This document shows positions 46,347 to 57,946 of a DNA stretch of 64,000 nucleotides, piece by piece; positions within the stretch are counted from its first letter, which is position 1; each line of letters begins with the position of its first letter. Source of the DNA: Auxenochlorella pyrenoidosa (taxonomy: Eukaryota > Chlorophyta > Trebouxiophyceae > Chlorellales > Chlorellaceae); assembly GCA_001430745.1 (NCBI GenBank), contig KQ481950.1:1182438-1246437 (forward strand). The letters run 5' to 3'. The notes below the pieces were generated by a model. That model saw only the letters and a program-made list of their open reading frames with translations, did not search any database and was not told the origin of the DNA. The position numbers were made by a program, and so were the translations under genes.

Positions 46347-46917
46347 ATGTCTCTGCTGCGCAGGCTGCCGCTGGTGGCCCGGCGGTGCGGCAAGACGCGC
46401 GGCGGGGGTGGCGGCAGCTTTTTCGCAGAGGGCAAGCATGACCCTACCGGCAACCTGTTTGGCGAGACCCCTCCGCCCCCTGGGCAGTCGCGAAAGTGGG
46501 AGAGCTGGGAGGCGCCCTGGTGAGCTGCGCCCTCGTCGTGCTCGCTGTTTTACTGCTCTTGAATACGTCACGATCGCATCGCGGACCGCCGATGTGCGCA
46601 GGGGTGCACACTTGCTGCTGCCCGCTGGTGTTGCCGCTGGTGTTGCCGCCTGAGCGGCGCCGCTGGTGCTTGCTGCCGGCCATACCATCGTGCCTACTCT
46701 GGCTCTATGTCATCCTCTGTATCTGCCCGTTCAATGATGTGCCCTGCTCGCTCATTCATCCACTTGTCAGCCCTGCTCCCCCTGCCTCCCCCCGTGCAGG
46801 TACTTCACGTTTGGTGCCGCCACTGCCATGCTGGCCGTCGGCCTTTCCGCACGCCCTGACAGCAGCCTGGCAGCCTGGGCCGACCGCAAGGCGGCAGAGA
46901 ACCTCGGCCAGCAGTGA
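46347..46917 (+). CDS. Probable complex I subunit NDUFB11/ESSS-like
   Basis: This is a 96-residue protein from two exons, 46347-46519 and 46800-46917 (intron 46520-46799, GT-AG, splitting a Trp codon). The N-terminus MSLLRRLPLVARRCGKTRGG is basic and hydroxyl-poor, like a mitochondrial presequence. The middle is GNLFGETPPPPGQSRKWE. A single membrane segment (FTFGAATAMLAVGLS, about residues 60-75) is followed by WADRKAAENL. The pattern of Trp before the membrane helix and helix-xxPDxxxxxWAxRxAE after it matches the ESSS (NDUFB11) accessory subunit in the membrane arm of mitochondrial NADH dehydrogenase. The helix sequence is short and low in information, so another one-helix respiratory subunit is possible. 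It is transcribed away from the PKS. Confidence 0.6.
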
Positions 46918-47800
46918 GCGGCTGGGACGGTTCACGCCGCCTGAGCTGGTTGCCGCTGTGCTGCTGATGCTGCCGATGCAGCCATGATGGCATTCCTGGG
47001 GTTGAGACCGCAGCGTCAGCATCTCGGCAGATCTGGCTTCCAAGGCTTGAGCTTGCTGCTCGCCTGGACCGCAGACGATAGCCGTTGTGCTCGGCACCCC
47101 TGCTGCATCGTGTTCACTGCCTTCTGGTTCTGCTAGTCCCCCTTCTGCTCAGCCCCTCCTTCCGCCGCTGCTCTTTACTGCCACTTGGACCATTGCACGA
47201 CGCATCTACATGCAACATGAACTGATCTGGTGCACTGCGCAGCAAGGAGAGTAGTGGAGTGCAGGGCTCGCATGCATGCTGCGGGCATGGCAGTGCACAT
47301 GCTTGCCAAGTGTTTGCTGATAAATATCTGGCTTCTTTTGAGATTTGGTGTGGCACACTGCGGTGAACTGCACTTGCTGAGGCACATGAGGCATGCGACA
47401 GCCGTGCCGCACATGCTGATGTGCCTGGGTATCCCAGGCTGCCCAGGAGCAAGCGTGCTCTGTTGTGTGAGCAGACTCTTTTGCCACCATCCATGTATCT
47501 ATGGGGCGTTTACACATAACTTGCAACAGGGGAGTTTGTTCGAGCGCGCAGGAGAGCAGGTCAGTCGCGCGGATGCATGCCAGAATGCAGAGGAGTGGGG
47601 TTTGAAGGGTAACAGCACATAAACGCCGCCAGGCAGCACAGCAACCAGAGTGCATGCCCCGGGCCATCAAGGCCCCGCATGGGCTGCCTCTCGCTGGACT
47701 GGACTGGACCGTCTGCAGGTGTTGGTGCAAGCCTCCTGCTGGCATGGCAACCCTCGGCGGTCAGCATGGTTTGCCGAGCCGTCTCAAGTGCTCAGCACCC
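46918..47800. other. Convergent 3' intergenic region
   Basis: This region lies between the stop codons of the complex I subunit (plus) and the SDH subunit (minus). It holds their 3' untranslated parts. A TGTAA on the minus strand at 47514-47510 could be the polyadenylation signal of the SDH gene. No coding exon or RNA gene stands out. Confidence 0.5.
47510..47514 (-). terminator. Candidate TGTAA polyadenylation signal of SDH2
   Basis: TGTAA on the minus strand lies about 290 bases after the SDH2 stop codon. TGTAA is the usual green-algal polyadenylation motif. A pentamer at this distance can occur by chance. Confidence 0.35.
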
Positions 47801-50381
47801 TTACACCACCTTGCCGGTCTCCACAATCTGCTTCACCTTGGCGATGGCCTTGCCGGGGTTCAAGCCCTTGGGACAGACTGCGGGGTGGGGGCAGGGCGTG
47901 CAGCTGGTGAGCGGAAGGGTGCCGCACAGCTGCGGAAGGTGGCGCAACTCCCCGCAATTGAATGGGCATGCAGTGTGCCTGAAAAGGCAGCAGGTTTGCT
48001 GGCAAACCTGAACTGCTGTCCACGCAACAGTACACAGGCAGCAGCAGGAGGCCCCATGCTGCAGGTTCCAATGGTGGTTATTGGAACTCAAAGCGTGCAC
48101 GACGTTTTCCGGCCAGAGGCCGCCCAGCGCCAGCCCCCCCTGCTCACCAGTGGCGCAGTTCATGATGGTGTGGCAGCGGTACAGCTTGTACTGGTCGTTG
48201 ACCTGCTTGATGCGCTGCTCGGTGAAGTCGTCGCGCGAGTCGATGATCCACCTGCGGGGGGAGGAGGAGAGGAGGAGGCGCGGAGGGCGTGGTGGTGAGG
48301 CAGCCGCCCCAGGAGGGTGCCTGTCCAGGCTGGCCACCGCGCCGGCGGGGTCGGCGGCAATCGCCCGTACCCCTCACCGCCACCTGCTACAGGCAGTGCA
48401 CGACCCCTGCCCAGCACAGCAGGCGGCAAGCCAGAGCGCTGCGCTGTGCTGCGCTGCGCGACTCGCCTGTAGGCCGCCAGCAGCACCGCGGGGCCCAGGT
48501 ACTTGTCCGAGTTCCACCAGTAGGATGGGCAGGAGGTGGAGCAGCAGGCGCAGAGGATGCACTCGTACAGGCCATCCAGCTTGGCGCGGTCCTCCTTGGT
48601 CTGCAGGAACTCCTTGCCGTCGCTGCGGGGCGGGGGGCAGGAAGGGGTGAGTGGGTGGGCAGAGGGTCACACAAGAGGGGTGGGCGGGGTAAGCAGGCAG
48701 CACGTGCGCGGCGCGCTGCGCCGTCCCGTAGGAGCTCCCTGGAAGGCAGGGGAGCGGACAGGCCCAGCAGACAGGAGGACAGGCGGCCCAGACACCAGGG
48801 GTGCCTCGGCGTGCCGGGCGCTGCAGAGGGCCGGCACAGCGCCCGGCCCGGCACCGCCGCCGCTGCCACGCCCCCTTTCCCCCCCGGCGCGAGCAACTCA
48901 CGGCCTTGGCTTGGTGGTCTGCAGGTAGGGCTGGATGTGCTTGTACTGGGCGTAGAAGTTCGCCATGTCCACCACCAGGTCCTTGACCACAAACCTGCCA
49001 GGGGGTGGGGAGGGGGGGGAACCCAGAGCCAGCATGGGTGGGCGCATGCACAGGCAGGTGGCGCTGGTGACGCTGTGGAGGCAGTGTGCATGAGGCAGGA
49101 CAGCGGCTGATCCCGGGCCCTGGACGCGTGGCAGCAGGACACGGGTTCGCATCGCTGGCAGTCTGTTTGGGGACCTACACCGCCCTGCTGAAGGCTGCGC
49201 CCTGCCTAGAGCAGCTGCGCCGCCCGCCCCCCAGCGTGGCGGCATCCCGGCAGCGCCTCACATGTGCGGCAGCGGCGCGACGCGGGTCACCTTGGCGGCG
49301 TCGCGGTCCACCTGCGGGCGATTGGGGCACGTGGGGATGGGCTGGTGCAGGAGGCCGGCTGGAGTCTGCAAGCACTGCAAGCACAGCTCCAGCCCGCTGG
49401 GCGTTCGCTTGCGAACGCAGGCCCCGGGGCCCTACCCTGCTGAGTCCCCCAGCCGCTGTTGCCCGCCACCGGCGAGGGAAGCACCAAGGCAGGGCAAGCA
49501 AACACGCCTCGAGCCGCTGCAGCAACACGATGGCACAGCGATAGCAGCACGAAGCTGCAGCTGCCGGCAGCGCGCGGCAGCAGCAGGGAGGCGTGGCGGC
49601 GCCCACCTTGGTGAGGCAGGCCAGGCCGTTGGTGCCGTCGATGTTCATGGCGCATGAGCCGCAGATGCCCTCGCGGCAGGAACGGCGCAGGCTCAGCGTC
49701 TGGTCCTGCTCGTCCTTGATCTTCAGCAGCACATCCAGCATCATGGGGCCGCAGCTGCGGGGGCAGGCAAGGGAGGGCCAGAGGCGCACAACTGGGTGCA
49801 GTGATGGTGGGACAGCAGTCCAGGCAGGCTCGCATCAATCGTTTGAGCTGCCCGCACACAGACCTGCATACCGACCCTGCAGCCGCACAAAGACTGATAG
49901 GATGGGGGGCAATGCAAGATGGCAGAGCCAGGGGGAGAGTGTACAGCAGGCGTGGCGGCACAGCGACCAGCTGCACCCCGTCCGCAGCAGGCAGCCCCCG
50001 CAACCGCCGACCGGCATGCAGCTTCCGCCTCTGCGCAACCTGGCACTGACATTTTGATGACGGCCCTTGCACACAGCCCATGCAGGGAGGCTGGGCGTTC
50101 CTGGACCCCCACACATTGCCGGCGCCGCCCTGCCCCTGCACTCACGCATTGATGTCCACCTTGTACGAGTCATACTTGGGCGGCTCTGCGCTGTCCGGGT
50201 TCCAGCGATACACCAAGAACTCCTTCTCCACCACCGGCTTGGAGGCAGGGGCCGCAGCCGCAGCAGCAGCACCGGTTGCCGCCGAGCTGGTGACGGCCCG
50301 GGCAAGCGCCGACAGCGCCCCTAGCTGCGGCAGCAGCTGCTGGCCCAGCCCTGCGCCGCTGCGGAGCGCTTGGGCGAGCAT
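47801..50381 (-). CDS. SDH2: Succinate dehydrogenase iron-sulfur subunit, mitochondrial
   Basis: This is the electron-transfer subunit of complex II, carrying electrons from the flavoprotein to ubiquinone. It has seven exons: 50381-50146, 49754-49607, 49311-49262, 48994-48902, 48622-48467, 48251-48148, 47877-47801, giving 287 residues in a closed frame. An Ala-rich presequence (about residues 1-50, MLAQALRSG start) targets mitochondria. The 2Fe-2S ligands are Cys 105, 110, 113 and 125 (CREGICGSC...C). The 4Fe-4S ligands are Cys 197, 200, 203 and 264. The 3Fe-4S ligands are Cys 207, 254 and 260. Spacing of the last seven matches the bacterial enzyme exactly. [20 protein letters not shown] and [11 protein letters not shown] are family hallmarks. 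Intron 5 has a GC donor (48466-48465, after CTACAG). All cluster ligands are intact. Confidence 0.96.
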
Positions 50382-50839
50382 GGCGCGGCCGGCTGGTGTG
50401 GACTGAGGAAGAGGCCCCGCCGAGTGGTGCCGGTCTAAACCCCAACCCGAAAGCTGTCGAAGGCGGTCAGATCTTGCTCGACTCGAACCGTGGAGAAACC
50501 GGACTGGTGCTGGGCACGGCTTCGGGCACCTTTGATTGGTGCCCTGCTCTGACTGAACCTGCACAGCATAGCAGGTGACAGGGGTTGTCTACCGCGGGGT
50601 GTTCGACACTCCCCTTTGCACATTCAGATCGATGCCTGGCTCGCTCTGCGTCCCTGCTCGCTTTGTTGCTGGGCGGCACTGCCCGCGCTGCTGCGCGGCT
50701 GCCGCCCGGCCTGCAATCCAAGCGACATACAGCAAACGCCGAGCAACGATTGTACGCAGCCTGGAGGATTACAGAGTGAGCGTCCTGCAAAAGCGGGTGT
50801 CGAGCGGCTGCTCGCGCTGCTTCCAAACCCTGGTCGGCC
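50382..50839. promoter_or_regulatory. Bidirectional promoter region, SDH2 and poly-Gln gene
   Basis: 458 bp separate two divergent start codons (SDH2 minus, unknown gene plus). Both promoters and 5' untranslated regions must fit here. I see no recognisable TATA box or known element. Confidence 0.5.
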
Positions 50840-52255
50840 GTGCATAGAACTCAGACACGGTTCATGTGCTCAATTATCACGCGGCAGGAGCTGTTGACCA
50901 CCCTGCGCTCCCTGGAGGACGACGCGCTGGCAGCGTGGGCGGCGGATGCCGCCAACCGCGACCGCCTCTCGCTGCCCTTCCTTGGCTGGCTCAGCGACGA
51001 GGAGCTGGCAGCATCTGCCGATGAGCCGGATGAGCAGCAGCGGCTGTGGGAGCTGGGCAGCAAGCTGATGGCCCTGCGGGAGGGGCTGGCCCCCGTGACG
51101 GGCGAGGTGCTGCAGGAGGAGCTGCGGGCGGCGGCGCTGCGCTGCAGCCTGGGCAGCGCCAGCGGCAGCGGCGCCGACGATGATGAGGAGCAGGAGCAGG
51201 GCCGTCCACAGGCCTCGCAGCAGCATGCAGCCGCGCAGCAGCAGCAGCAGCAGCAGCAGGAGCAGCAGCAGCGCACGCCGGCCGCTCTCGTCACACCGTC
51301 GTTTGGCTCGGCGGTGCAGGCCGTTGCGGCGCTGGGGCTGAGCCCCGAGGGGCTGGCCCTGTTCCAGCAGCAGGCAGCGGCCCTGGAGGCGGTGGTGGGC
51401 AGCTCGCGGGCCCGCTCCCTGACAGAGGTCATCGGGCGCGCAAGGGTCGAGGAGGCGCGGCAGGTGGCGCAGCTGGCAGAGGCCGATGCGGCGGTGAGCT
51501 TGACTTACTCTTGGCGCGTGGCGGCCTGCCGGCTCTCTAGCACAGTCTCCAGGCACATGCCTTGGTCGATTCGAGCCGCCCTAAAGCTTTAGCGCATTCG
51601 TGAGTGCGTGCTCGGCTGGCGAGCCACCCGGCTGAAGACTTCTTCCTGCAAGCCTCACCACCCCTGCAGACGCGCATCCTGGACGTGCTGCTGACGGTGC
51701 AGGACCGAGGGGAGCGCGCCGCCATGCTGCCAGACGCCTTCACGCCGCCCAGCAGCACCGCAGGTGGGGCCACGCGGGGCAGCGAGCCGCAGCCCCCTCT
51801 CACTGCACGCCCGACGTCCATGGTGATGCAGCTCAGGGCCGCCGCTTGGGGGGGGCCGCCAGCTTGCGTGCCAGCCTGCGCCTCCCCACCGGCCTCCTCG
51901 CATTCCGGCCGCAAGCAAACCCCTCCCGCCACGCGCACCTCCCCCCGCCCCCTCCACCTCCCCCCGCCCCCTCCACCTACCCCCCACCCCACCCTACCCC
52001 ACAGCGGTCGACGACGACGCCTCCTACTTCTCCCCCGACGAGGACCAGGTGTACACCACCCCGCTGCGCCTGCTGCAAGCCATCGACCTCTACCTGGCGC
52101 GCCTGCAGGGCGGCGGCCCCGGCGGCGGCCGCGCGCAGGCGGCGCTGCCGGGCGGCAGCCTGGGCCTGTCGGCGGCGCAGCTGCAGGGCGTGCTGCGGGA
52201 CCTGCGGGAGGATGTGGACGCCTATTGGCAGGGCAGCGACAGCGATGGCTGGTGA
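50840..52255 (+). CDS. Unrecognised protein with poly-Gln tract
   Basis: Three exons (50840-51493, 51670-51763, 52005-52255) join in frame to 332 residues. I do not recognise the family. The N-terminal part is helical and acidic (QELLTTLRSLEDDALAAWA, then FLGWLSDEELAASADEPDE). An acidic stretch ADDDEEQEQ leads to a CAG-coded tract (about 51236-51275, mostly Gln with a few Glu). A conserved-looking helical block follows (SFGSAVQAVAALGLSPEGLA; RILDVLLTVQDRGERAAMLP). The acidic C-terminal third (DDDASYFSPDEDQVYTTP, then LREDVDAYWQGSDSDGW) ends at the stop. No signal peptide or membrane segment is evident. Met at 50864 is an alternative start. The second intron is almost pure pyrimidine before its acceptor. 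Confidence 0.8.
51236..51275 (+). repeat. CAG/GAG repeat encoding poly-Gln
   Basis: A run of CAG codons broken by GAG lies inside the unrecognised gene, encoding about a dozen Gln with Glu interruptions. Such tracts commonly vary in length between strains. Confidence 0.8.
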
Positions 52256-52851
52256 GCCGCGGCTGCGGCGCGGCAGTGCTGTGCAGGGCCGCGGCGCATC
52301 TTTCGCTGCCATCCATCCTGCTTGCCGGGCCTGCTCTTGTCAGCTCCTGGTGGATGTGCATCACTTGCCGCAGCAAAAAATCATTTACAAAATGGGCACA
52401 CCAGTGTTCACGACAGTTGATCAACACCACAACAGGCAGGCCACAGGCAGGCTGTGTATTGAGAGACGCGGCAAAAGCGATCGGGGTTTGCATGCGGAGG
52501 AGCAGCCAGTCGGGCAAGGATAATGAATAGCAGTTCTGCGGGCTTGGGGCAAAGCACATAGCAGAAGTGTAGCAGAGGTCTTGGCAGGGCCAGGCAAACA
52601 GTGATGGCAAAGAAAAATCCCGGTGCTGCGTAATTGGGGGCAGGGCGTGCCTCGCACATGGGCAGCCCTGCCCCGTGCTGGGTGGCCCGGGGGGCAGGAC
52701 AACACGCTTCGGGCTGCCTAATCGGCAGTGCTTGTTGACGGCGTCAGCAGGTGTGGAAAGGGGGGGGGGGCACGAAGTGGGAAGGCGAGCAGCAAAGCAA
52801 GGAGGACAGCCCCATGGGGCATCACGGAACCTGGCGCGGTGTGTGGGCGCT
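52256..52851. other. Convergent 3' intergenic region
   Basis: About 600 bp lies between the stop of the poly-Gln gene (plus) and that of the F-box/LRR gene (minus). It contains an AT-richer stretch near 52370-52420 with a minus-strand TGTAA at 52389-52385, a candidate polyadenylation signal for the LRR gene, and a G-run near 52758. No gene seen. Confidence 0.5.
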
Positions 52852-55800
52852 TCACACAAGGTGGTCGGCGGGCGGGGGCGGCATGGGCACCTCCACGGCC
52901 AGGACCCCAACCAACACCGCCGAGAGGTACACCTCCCCCCTGTGGGCAGCCGCCACGACGACGCTGTTTGCGGGGCGCCGCCCGCAGGCCATGAGCACCA
53001 GCAGGGCGGCACCCAGGGAGAGGCCCGCCAGCGGGAGCAGCAGCAGCAGCACGGTGGTGAGCAGCAGCAGGGCGGCGTGGCCCAGCAGCGCGGCCCCGAC
53101 AGCTGCGGCCATGCCGGCCTGCGCCGGCCAGCGCGCCTCGGGCGCGTGGCGCAGGCGCAAGCGCTGCCGCTGCCCAGGCGGCGCCACCATGAGCAGCGTG
53201 TTTGCTAGGTTGACCCAGCGAGGCAGGTGGCCGCGCCTGCGGGGGCACCAGAGGGCCACCCCCGGCTGCTGGCGGCGCAGCACGTGCAGGATGCCCGACA
53301 TGGCCACCCGGCAGCCGTCCAGCTGCAGGCGGCGAAGGCGCCGGGGGTGGCTGGCGCACAGGGCGCGAGCACCGGCCGTGGTGACTTCGCTGCCCGAAAG
53401 GCTGCAGGGCGATCAGGGAGGGAGGCAGACTGGGTTAGGGCTGGGGGCAGCAGCTTGGCGATGCACACAGCATGGCTTTTCTATGAACCATGTCGACCGA
53501 CGGGTTGCGTCCATGAGATGACGTCTTCTAGACTAGCCAGAGCGCGCCGGCATGAGCCGCCATTCGAACAAAAGCGAATACCAGCGGAGCTGGCCTCTCA
53601 CTTGAGGTCAGTCAGGTCTGGCAGCGCCTCCAGGTGTGCGCAGCAGGCGTCATCAAACCCAGTGCCGCTGACGTCCAGCTCGTGCAGGCGCGCCAGACGG
53701 GGCAGGCCATCAAACTGCGCTGCCACCATCTGCGCGCAGGCAGGCATGGCCGACGACAGGTTCTGTGTGTTCAGACAACGGTCCGAAGAACATATGCCAA
53801 GCAACGCGCTCGGGCAGCGCCTCAAGGAGAAGGCGGGCAAGTGGGCCTACCCCCACCCACCTTCCTCCCTGCCGGCCCCCGCCCTCACCTTGGTGCCCCC
53901 CAGCAGCAGGCACGTGAGCCGGGTCAGCTGCCACAAAAAATCGGCGCTGCCCCGGTCCAGCTGCACCTTTGACAGGTCGAGCCGCTGCAGCCGGCCCCAG
54001 CTGCCGAGGAAGGCCAGGCCGCCCGCTGTGAGCGCCACGCGCCCCGCCAGGGACAGGCTGGCCATGCAGCCGCCCAGGGGGGCCAGGAAGGCGGCCCCAG
54101 CATCACCCACTGGCGCGTCGGCCTGTGCCTGATCGGAGTGAAGGGGGGGAGTGCAACAGAGCGGCACTGTGTGAGCCAACGGGCTGTGCTCGACCCACGG
54201 CAGCTGCGATTCGCCAGGGGTAGGCCGGGCCGTGGGCGGGCCTGCACCAGCTCGCACCTGCCAGCAGGAGAGGTCGAGCTCCTGCAGGGCCGTCAGCCCT
54301 GCCAGCGCCGCCAGGCCGCCGTCAGTCACCAGCGGGGCCTCTGGCAGGCGCAGCTGCAGGGGTGGTGCAGCAGGGCACAAGGTCAGGCAGGGTGCGGGCA
54401 CCAGCATGCGTTGGCTTCTGGCTGACAGGCACCCGCCACCACCCTGCGCGCTCTTGGCAGCCGGGCATGTTTGCAGTTCCCCCCCCGCCACCCCCCTCAC
54501 CCCAACCCCCCACCTGCGTCAGCCGCGTCAGCTCTGCCAGGCGGTGCATGATGCTGTTTGTCACGGACGTGCCCCGCAGCTCCAGGGCCTGCTGGCAGGG
54601 GCGAAGAAGTGGGCTGGGGCTTGCTCCTAAGCAGCCGACCTGTGGGTGCCAGCAGCAGTTGCAAGCGACACCCACACTGCAGGGTGAGCGTGTCGTGGCC
54701 AGCCAGCGCGCGCTGTGGCAGGCGTGTGCCAGCTGCTGAATGCTGCTGCTCTCTGTCTGAAGGTTGTGCGGTGCCAAGGAGCTGGCAAACAGGTCTGGTG
54801 CGCACCTGCAGGTCCCGCAGCTGGCCCAGGTGGGTGAGGCCCACAAAGCCCTGGACCGGGCGCGCCTGCTTGACTGCAGAGTCAGCACCAGGCGTGTGGG
54901 GGGTTGTAAGCGAGCGGGGCTCCTCCCAATGCAGGTGCGCATCTGGTAGGCCAGAGGAAGGTGCCTGCCTGCCGCCCTGGCCCTCGCCCACCTGACAGGT
55001 GGCGGATGCGCGGCAGGAAGGCCAGGGAGCGCAGCGAGGGCGCCGCTGCCGTGCGGCTCTCCACCTAAACCAGGAGCAGCAGGGCAGGCAGCGGGGAAGT
55101 TTTGCTGATACCAACATGTGCCTGCGCGGGTGCTGACAGTGAAGCCAGGGTGTGTCGCCTGTGTGATGGTGCATCGCAGCACCAACCGTCAGCGGCGCAG
55201 GACGGCGGAGGGGCATGGCCCGCCGCCGGCGTCTGTGCCACACTTACCGTACTACTACGGCGCCTCTGACAGAGCTGGACGCCCCCCCGGCCCTGCCCCG
55301 CCCTGCCAGGGCATTGCCCGCCCCCCTGGCGCACGTGCAGGCGGTGCAGGTTGGTGAGGCGGCGGATGGTGTTGTCCAGCTCCTCGCTGCTGCTGCCCAG
55401 CACCTCGCACAGCTCCAGCTCCTGCAGGGCCCCCGCCCCCTCCAGCGCGCCAATGGCGCCGCCCTCGCACAGGCGGCACGTCCTGCGCGTGGGGGTGGGG
55501 GTGGGGGTGGGGGGCGCGCATGGGTTGCAGGCGCGCAGGCCGAGCCAAAGGGGGGGCGGCAGAGGGCATGCGGAGCCACGAGGCATGCGCGATCTGTCCA
55601 TGACCCGCAACCAGCGCGGGAGCACCAAGTGGCACATTTCGGGCAGCACCCGGCCCAGTGTTCTCACTTGAGCGACAGGCTGGTGAGGCGAGGCAGCGAG
55701 GCGACGCGGGCAAGGTCCTGCCTGGACAGCTGCATGTGCTCCAGCGCCAGCTCGCTTGCGCCCGGGAAGGTCTGCTGTGAAGGCAGAAAAAGAGTTGGGT

Positions 55801-56384
55801 GCTGGGTTGCATGTAGCAAAATAGGTCAGAACTGTGCCAAAGCAGCTCCCTGGGCCAGCGGGATGCAAGATGGCCTTCAAGGCCCACTGGTAGGGTCCAC
55901 CCACTAAAGCAGCAACTGCCTGGTGACTAGCTGGGCATGCGCCTTGCAGGCCAGGTCTGGCTGCAGGCATTCACCAAGGTCGCCTTCTCAGAGACAAGAA
56001 CAAGAATGCATGTGTTTCCAGCAGCGACAGAGCAGCAATGCAAGAGGTGCGGCAACTTGCCTGTTTGATGCGCTCTGTGTCTGGAGGATGGCTGCAAAAG
56101 TGCAAGCGGCGCACCGCCAGGCGAGCCGCATCACGCCAGCCTCGCGCAACAAGGTGCGCTGCCGCCAAATCATCGTGGCTCAAAGATTCCATGGCCAAAA
56201 GTAGCAGAGGCTCGCTGAGTGAGCCCCATCGGCAGTGTGGGCTGGAGGAGGCGCAGCAGCAGGGCGCCGGCGGCGCAGCGGTCACTGCTGGCGGCGGCGC
56301 CGCCCGGCAGTTGCTGCCTCCCGCGGCCGGCTGCATCTGGATGATCTCCATTCGGCTTGCAATGTCCTTGTAAGCGGGCAACAA
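52852..56384 (-). CDS. F-box/leucine-rich-repeat protein with hydrophobic C-terminus
   Basis: Ten exons (56384-56061, 55774-55668, 55482-55335, 55064-54992, 54873-54806, 54591-54514, 54353-54258, 54128-53889, 53729-53602, 53401-52852) join to about 603 residues. An F-box-like segment lies at about residues 53-95 (SLSEPLLLLAMESLSHDDLA, then ARGWRDAARLAVRRLHF). LRRs of the plant/cysteine-containing style follow, for example LPRLTSLSLK, LQELELCEV, LQELDLSCWQ, LQRLDLSKVQL, LHELDVSGTGFDD and DLNLSGSEVTTAGAR. The last ~100 residues hold two or three membrane-length stretches (GHAALLLLTTVLLLLLPLAG; GAALLVLMAC; YLSAVLVGVLAVEV). F-box LRR proteins normally select substrates for SCF ubiquitin ligases; a membrane anchor would place this one on a membrane. 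Intron 1 has a GC donor (56060-56059). The exact acceptors of exons 2 and 6 have 3-nt alternatives. Confidence 0.78.
55490..55514 (+). repeat. GGGGGT hexamer repeat, possible G-quadruplex
   Basis: Four G-runs of five or six separated by single T lie in intron 2 of the LRR gene (template strand G-rich). The pattern satisfies the usual four-run quadruplex rule. No function can be assigned. Confidence 0.6.
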
Positions 56385-57946
56385 GCGGGGGTTTGCACAA
56401 GGGCGACAGCTCCAACAGGGGTGTCTTGCAACAGGGCCGGAAGGCGGGGCGTCAACGCTTGAAAAATGTCAATCGGCCGCTGTCAACCCGCGGATACGCT
56501 GCCTGAACCCTCAATGGGGGTGCGAGGGTTGCGGCTTCGCGCCCGCTGGCCCGCTGGCCCCTGGCGCTGGCCCCTGGTGCTGGCCCCCGCCCAGCCGCAC
56601 GAGAGTGCAGCTTCTGCTCAGAGACCGTTGTTTTCAGGGCGGTCGCCGAGTAGTGCCATCATATGGCCCGCACAGCGTGCGCAGCACCCCACCCCTTGCA
56701 GCTGAAACAACCCTAGGCTTGAGGTGGGAGGAGGGCATTGCCTGTCGTATTCTGACCAGCAAACGGGACTGCAATTGACTATCAACTGAGGTGAGGGTTG
56801 CCTAGCTGCAGGCCAAGCAGGGAGGGTCACAAAACCGGCTGCGGTGGCTGCCCACCGGGCACTTCACCTGTTCGTTCCACTCTCCAATGGTCGCCAGCAG
56901 CCATTGCAGGCTGGATGCAAAGTGAAATTCTTGAAAATGCATCATTGTGGTTTGCATGTAATGAGAATATCCGGCACCATTCTTCAATGGCCCAAGGTTT
57001 CCTGCCTGCTGCCCGCGGGTTGGCAGGCGCCCGCCCCCACCGCACACGCCCAAACCACCAGCGCTCATCGGCACCCATGCTAACCGCAGTGGCCATAGTA
57101 CAATTTGATCGGGGTGTGTTATACAGACGATTCGAGCTTGAAAACCGAGACTCAACATGCTGGCCACGCAATGCCAAAGCTGTCCAGGGCTGTCCAAGGC
57201 TCAGCAGCACCAGAAGTTGGCGGGCCAGGTGTTGTTGCGGCTGCTGCAAGTTGCCAACCCTGCCCTAATCTCCACCCGCTTGCTGCAGCTATGAATGTTC
57301 CCATACAGCCGCAGCTTGCACAAGGCGATTGGAAGGAATGGCCCTTGGCGTTGCTGAGCCAGCATGGAGGCCCTCATGCGATGCAGGTGGCGCTCATGCA
57401 CTGCAGGTGGCGCACGTCTATACCGGCCGATGGGCAGTACGCTGCTGATGGGATGCCGGCACTCGGCGGGCAGTCAGTATGGCGTGTGAAGGTCAGAGGG
57501 GAGGAACTCAGGTTATCAGGCAGCCCAGAGAGCTGCAGGGCAGGGCACCTGCTGCTTGCGGCCTCCGCGAGGTGCACGCTGGCTGTCGCCGTCTCTGCCT
57601 CTTCATGGCGCCATCCCTGCAGCACAGCTATGTCGATTCACGTTTACAATAGTGCTTGTATCAACCATTGCTCGCCCAGCTCGAGGGACAGGCCTGCGGC
57701 TCGCCAAGAAGCGCCGACTGATGCCCGGCGCACCTGAACTCGCATAGCAAGGCTACCCTCGCCCCTAGGATTGCTGTTTGATCCGCGAAACGCGCCGCCG
57801 CTCGACCGGGTGCTCTCCGGCCGCCCGCTCCCGGCCGCCAGCGCTGCCGCCACGTGCGAGTGTAGCAGGTCTCCTTTGAGGCCAGCCCTGTGCAAACATT
57901 AGTGCCAAGGTGAACAAGTGCTGACGTAGCGCAGTAAGGAGGGCTG
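56385..57946. promoter_or_regulatory. Divergent intergenic region, LRR gene and LYR gene
   Basis: This is the largest gene-free stretch, about 1.56 kb, between two divergent genes. Base composition is lower in GC around 56880-57130. Open frames here are short and lack family signals. A small direct repeat GATGCAGGTGGCGCTCATG / CTGCAGGTGGCGCACGT lies near 57379-57417. I found no tRNA or mobile-element ends. Confidence 0.45.

Noticed and set aside
57105..57737. Long plus-strand open frame (about 210 codons) in the intergenic region
   Set aside because: Composition is that of random GC-rich sequence, with no recognisable motif and no matching splice partners; overlapping minus-strand frames are equally open.
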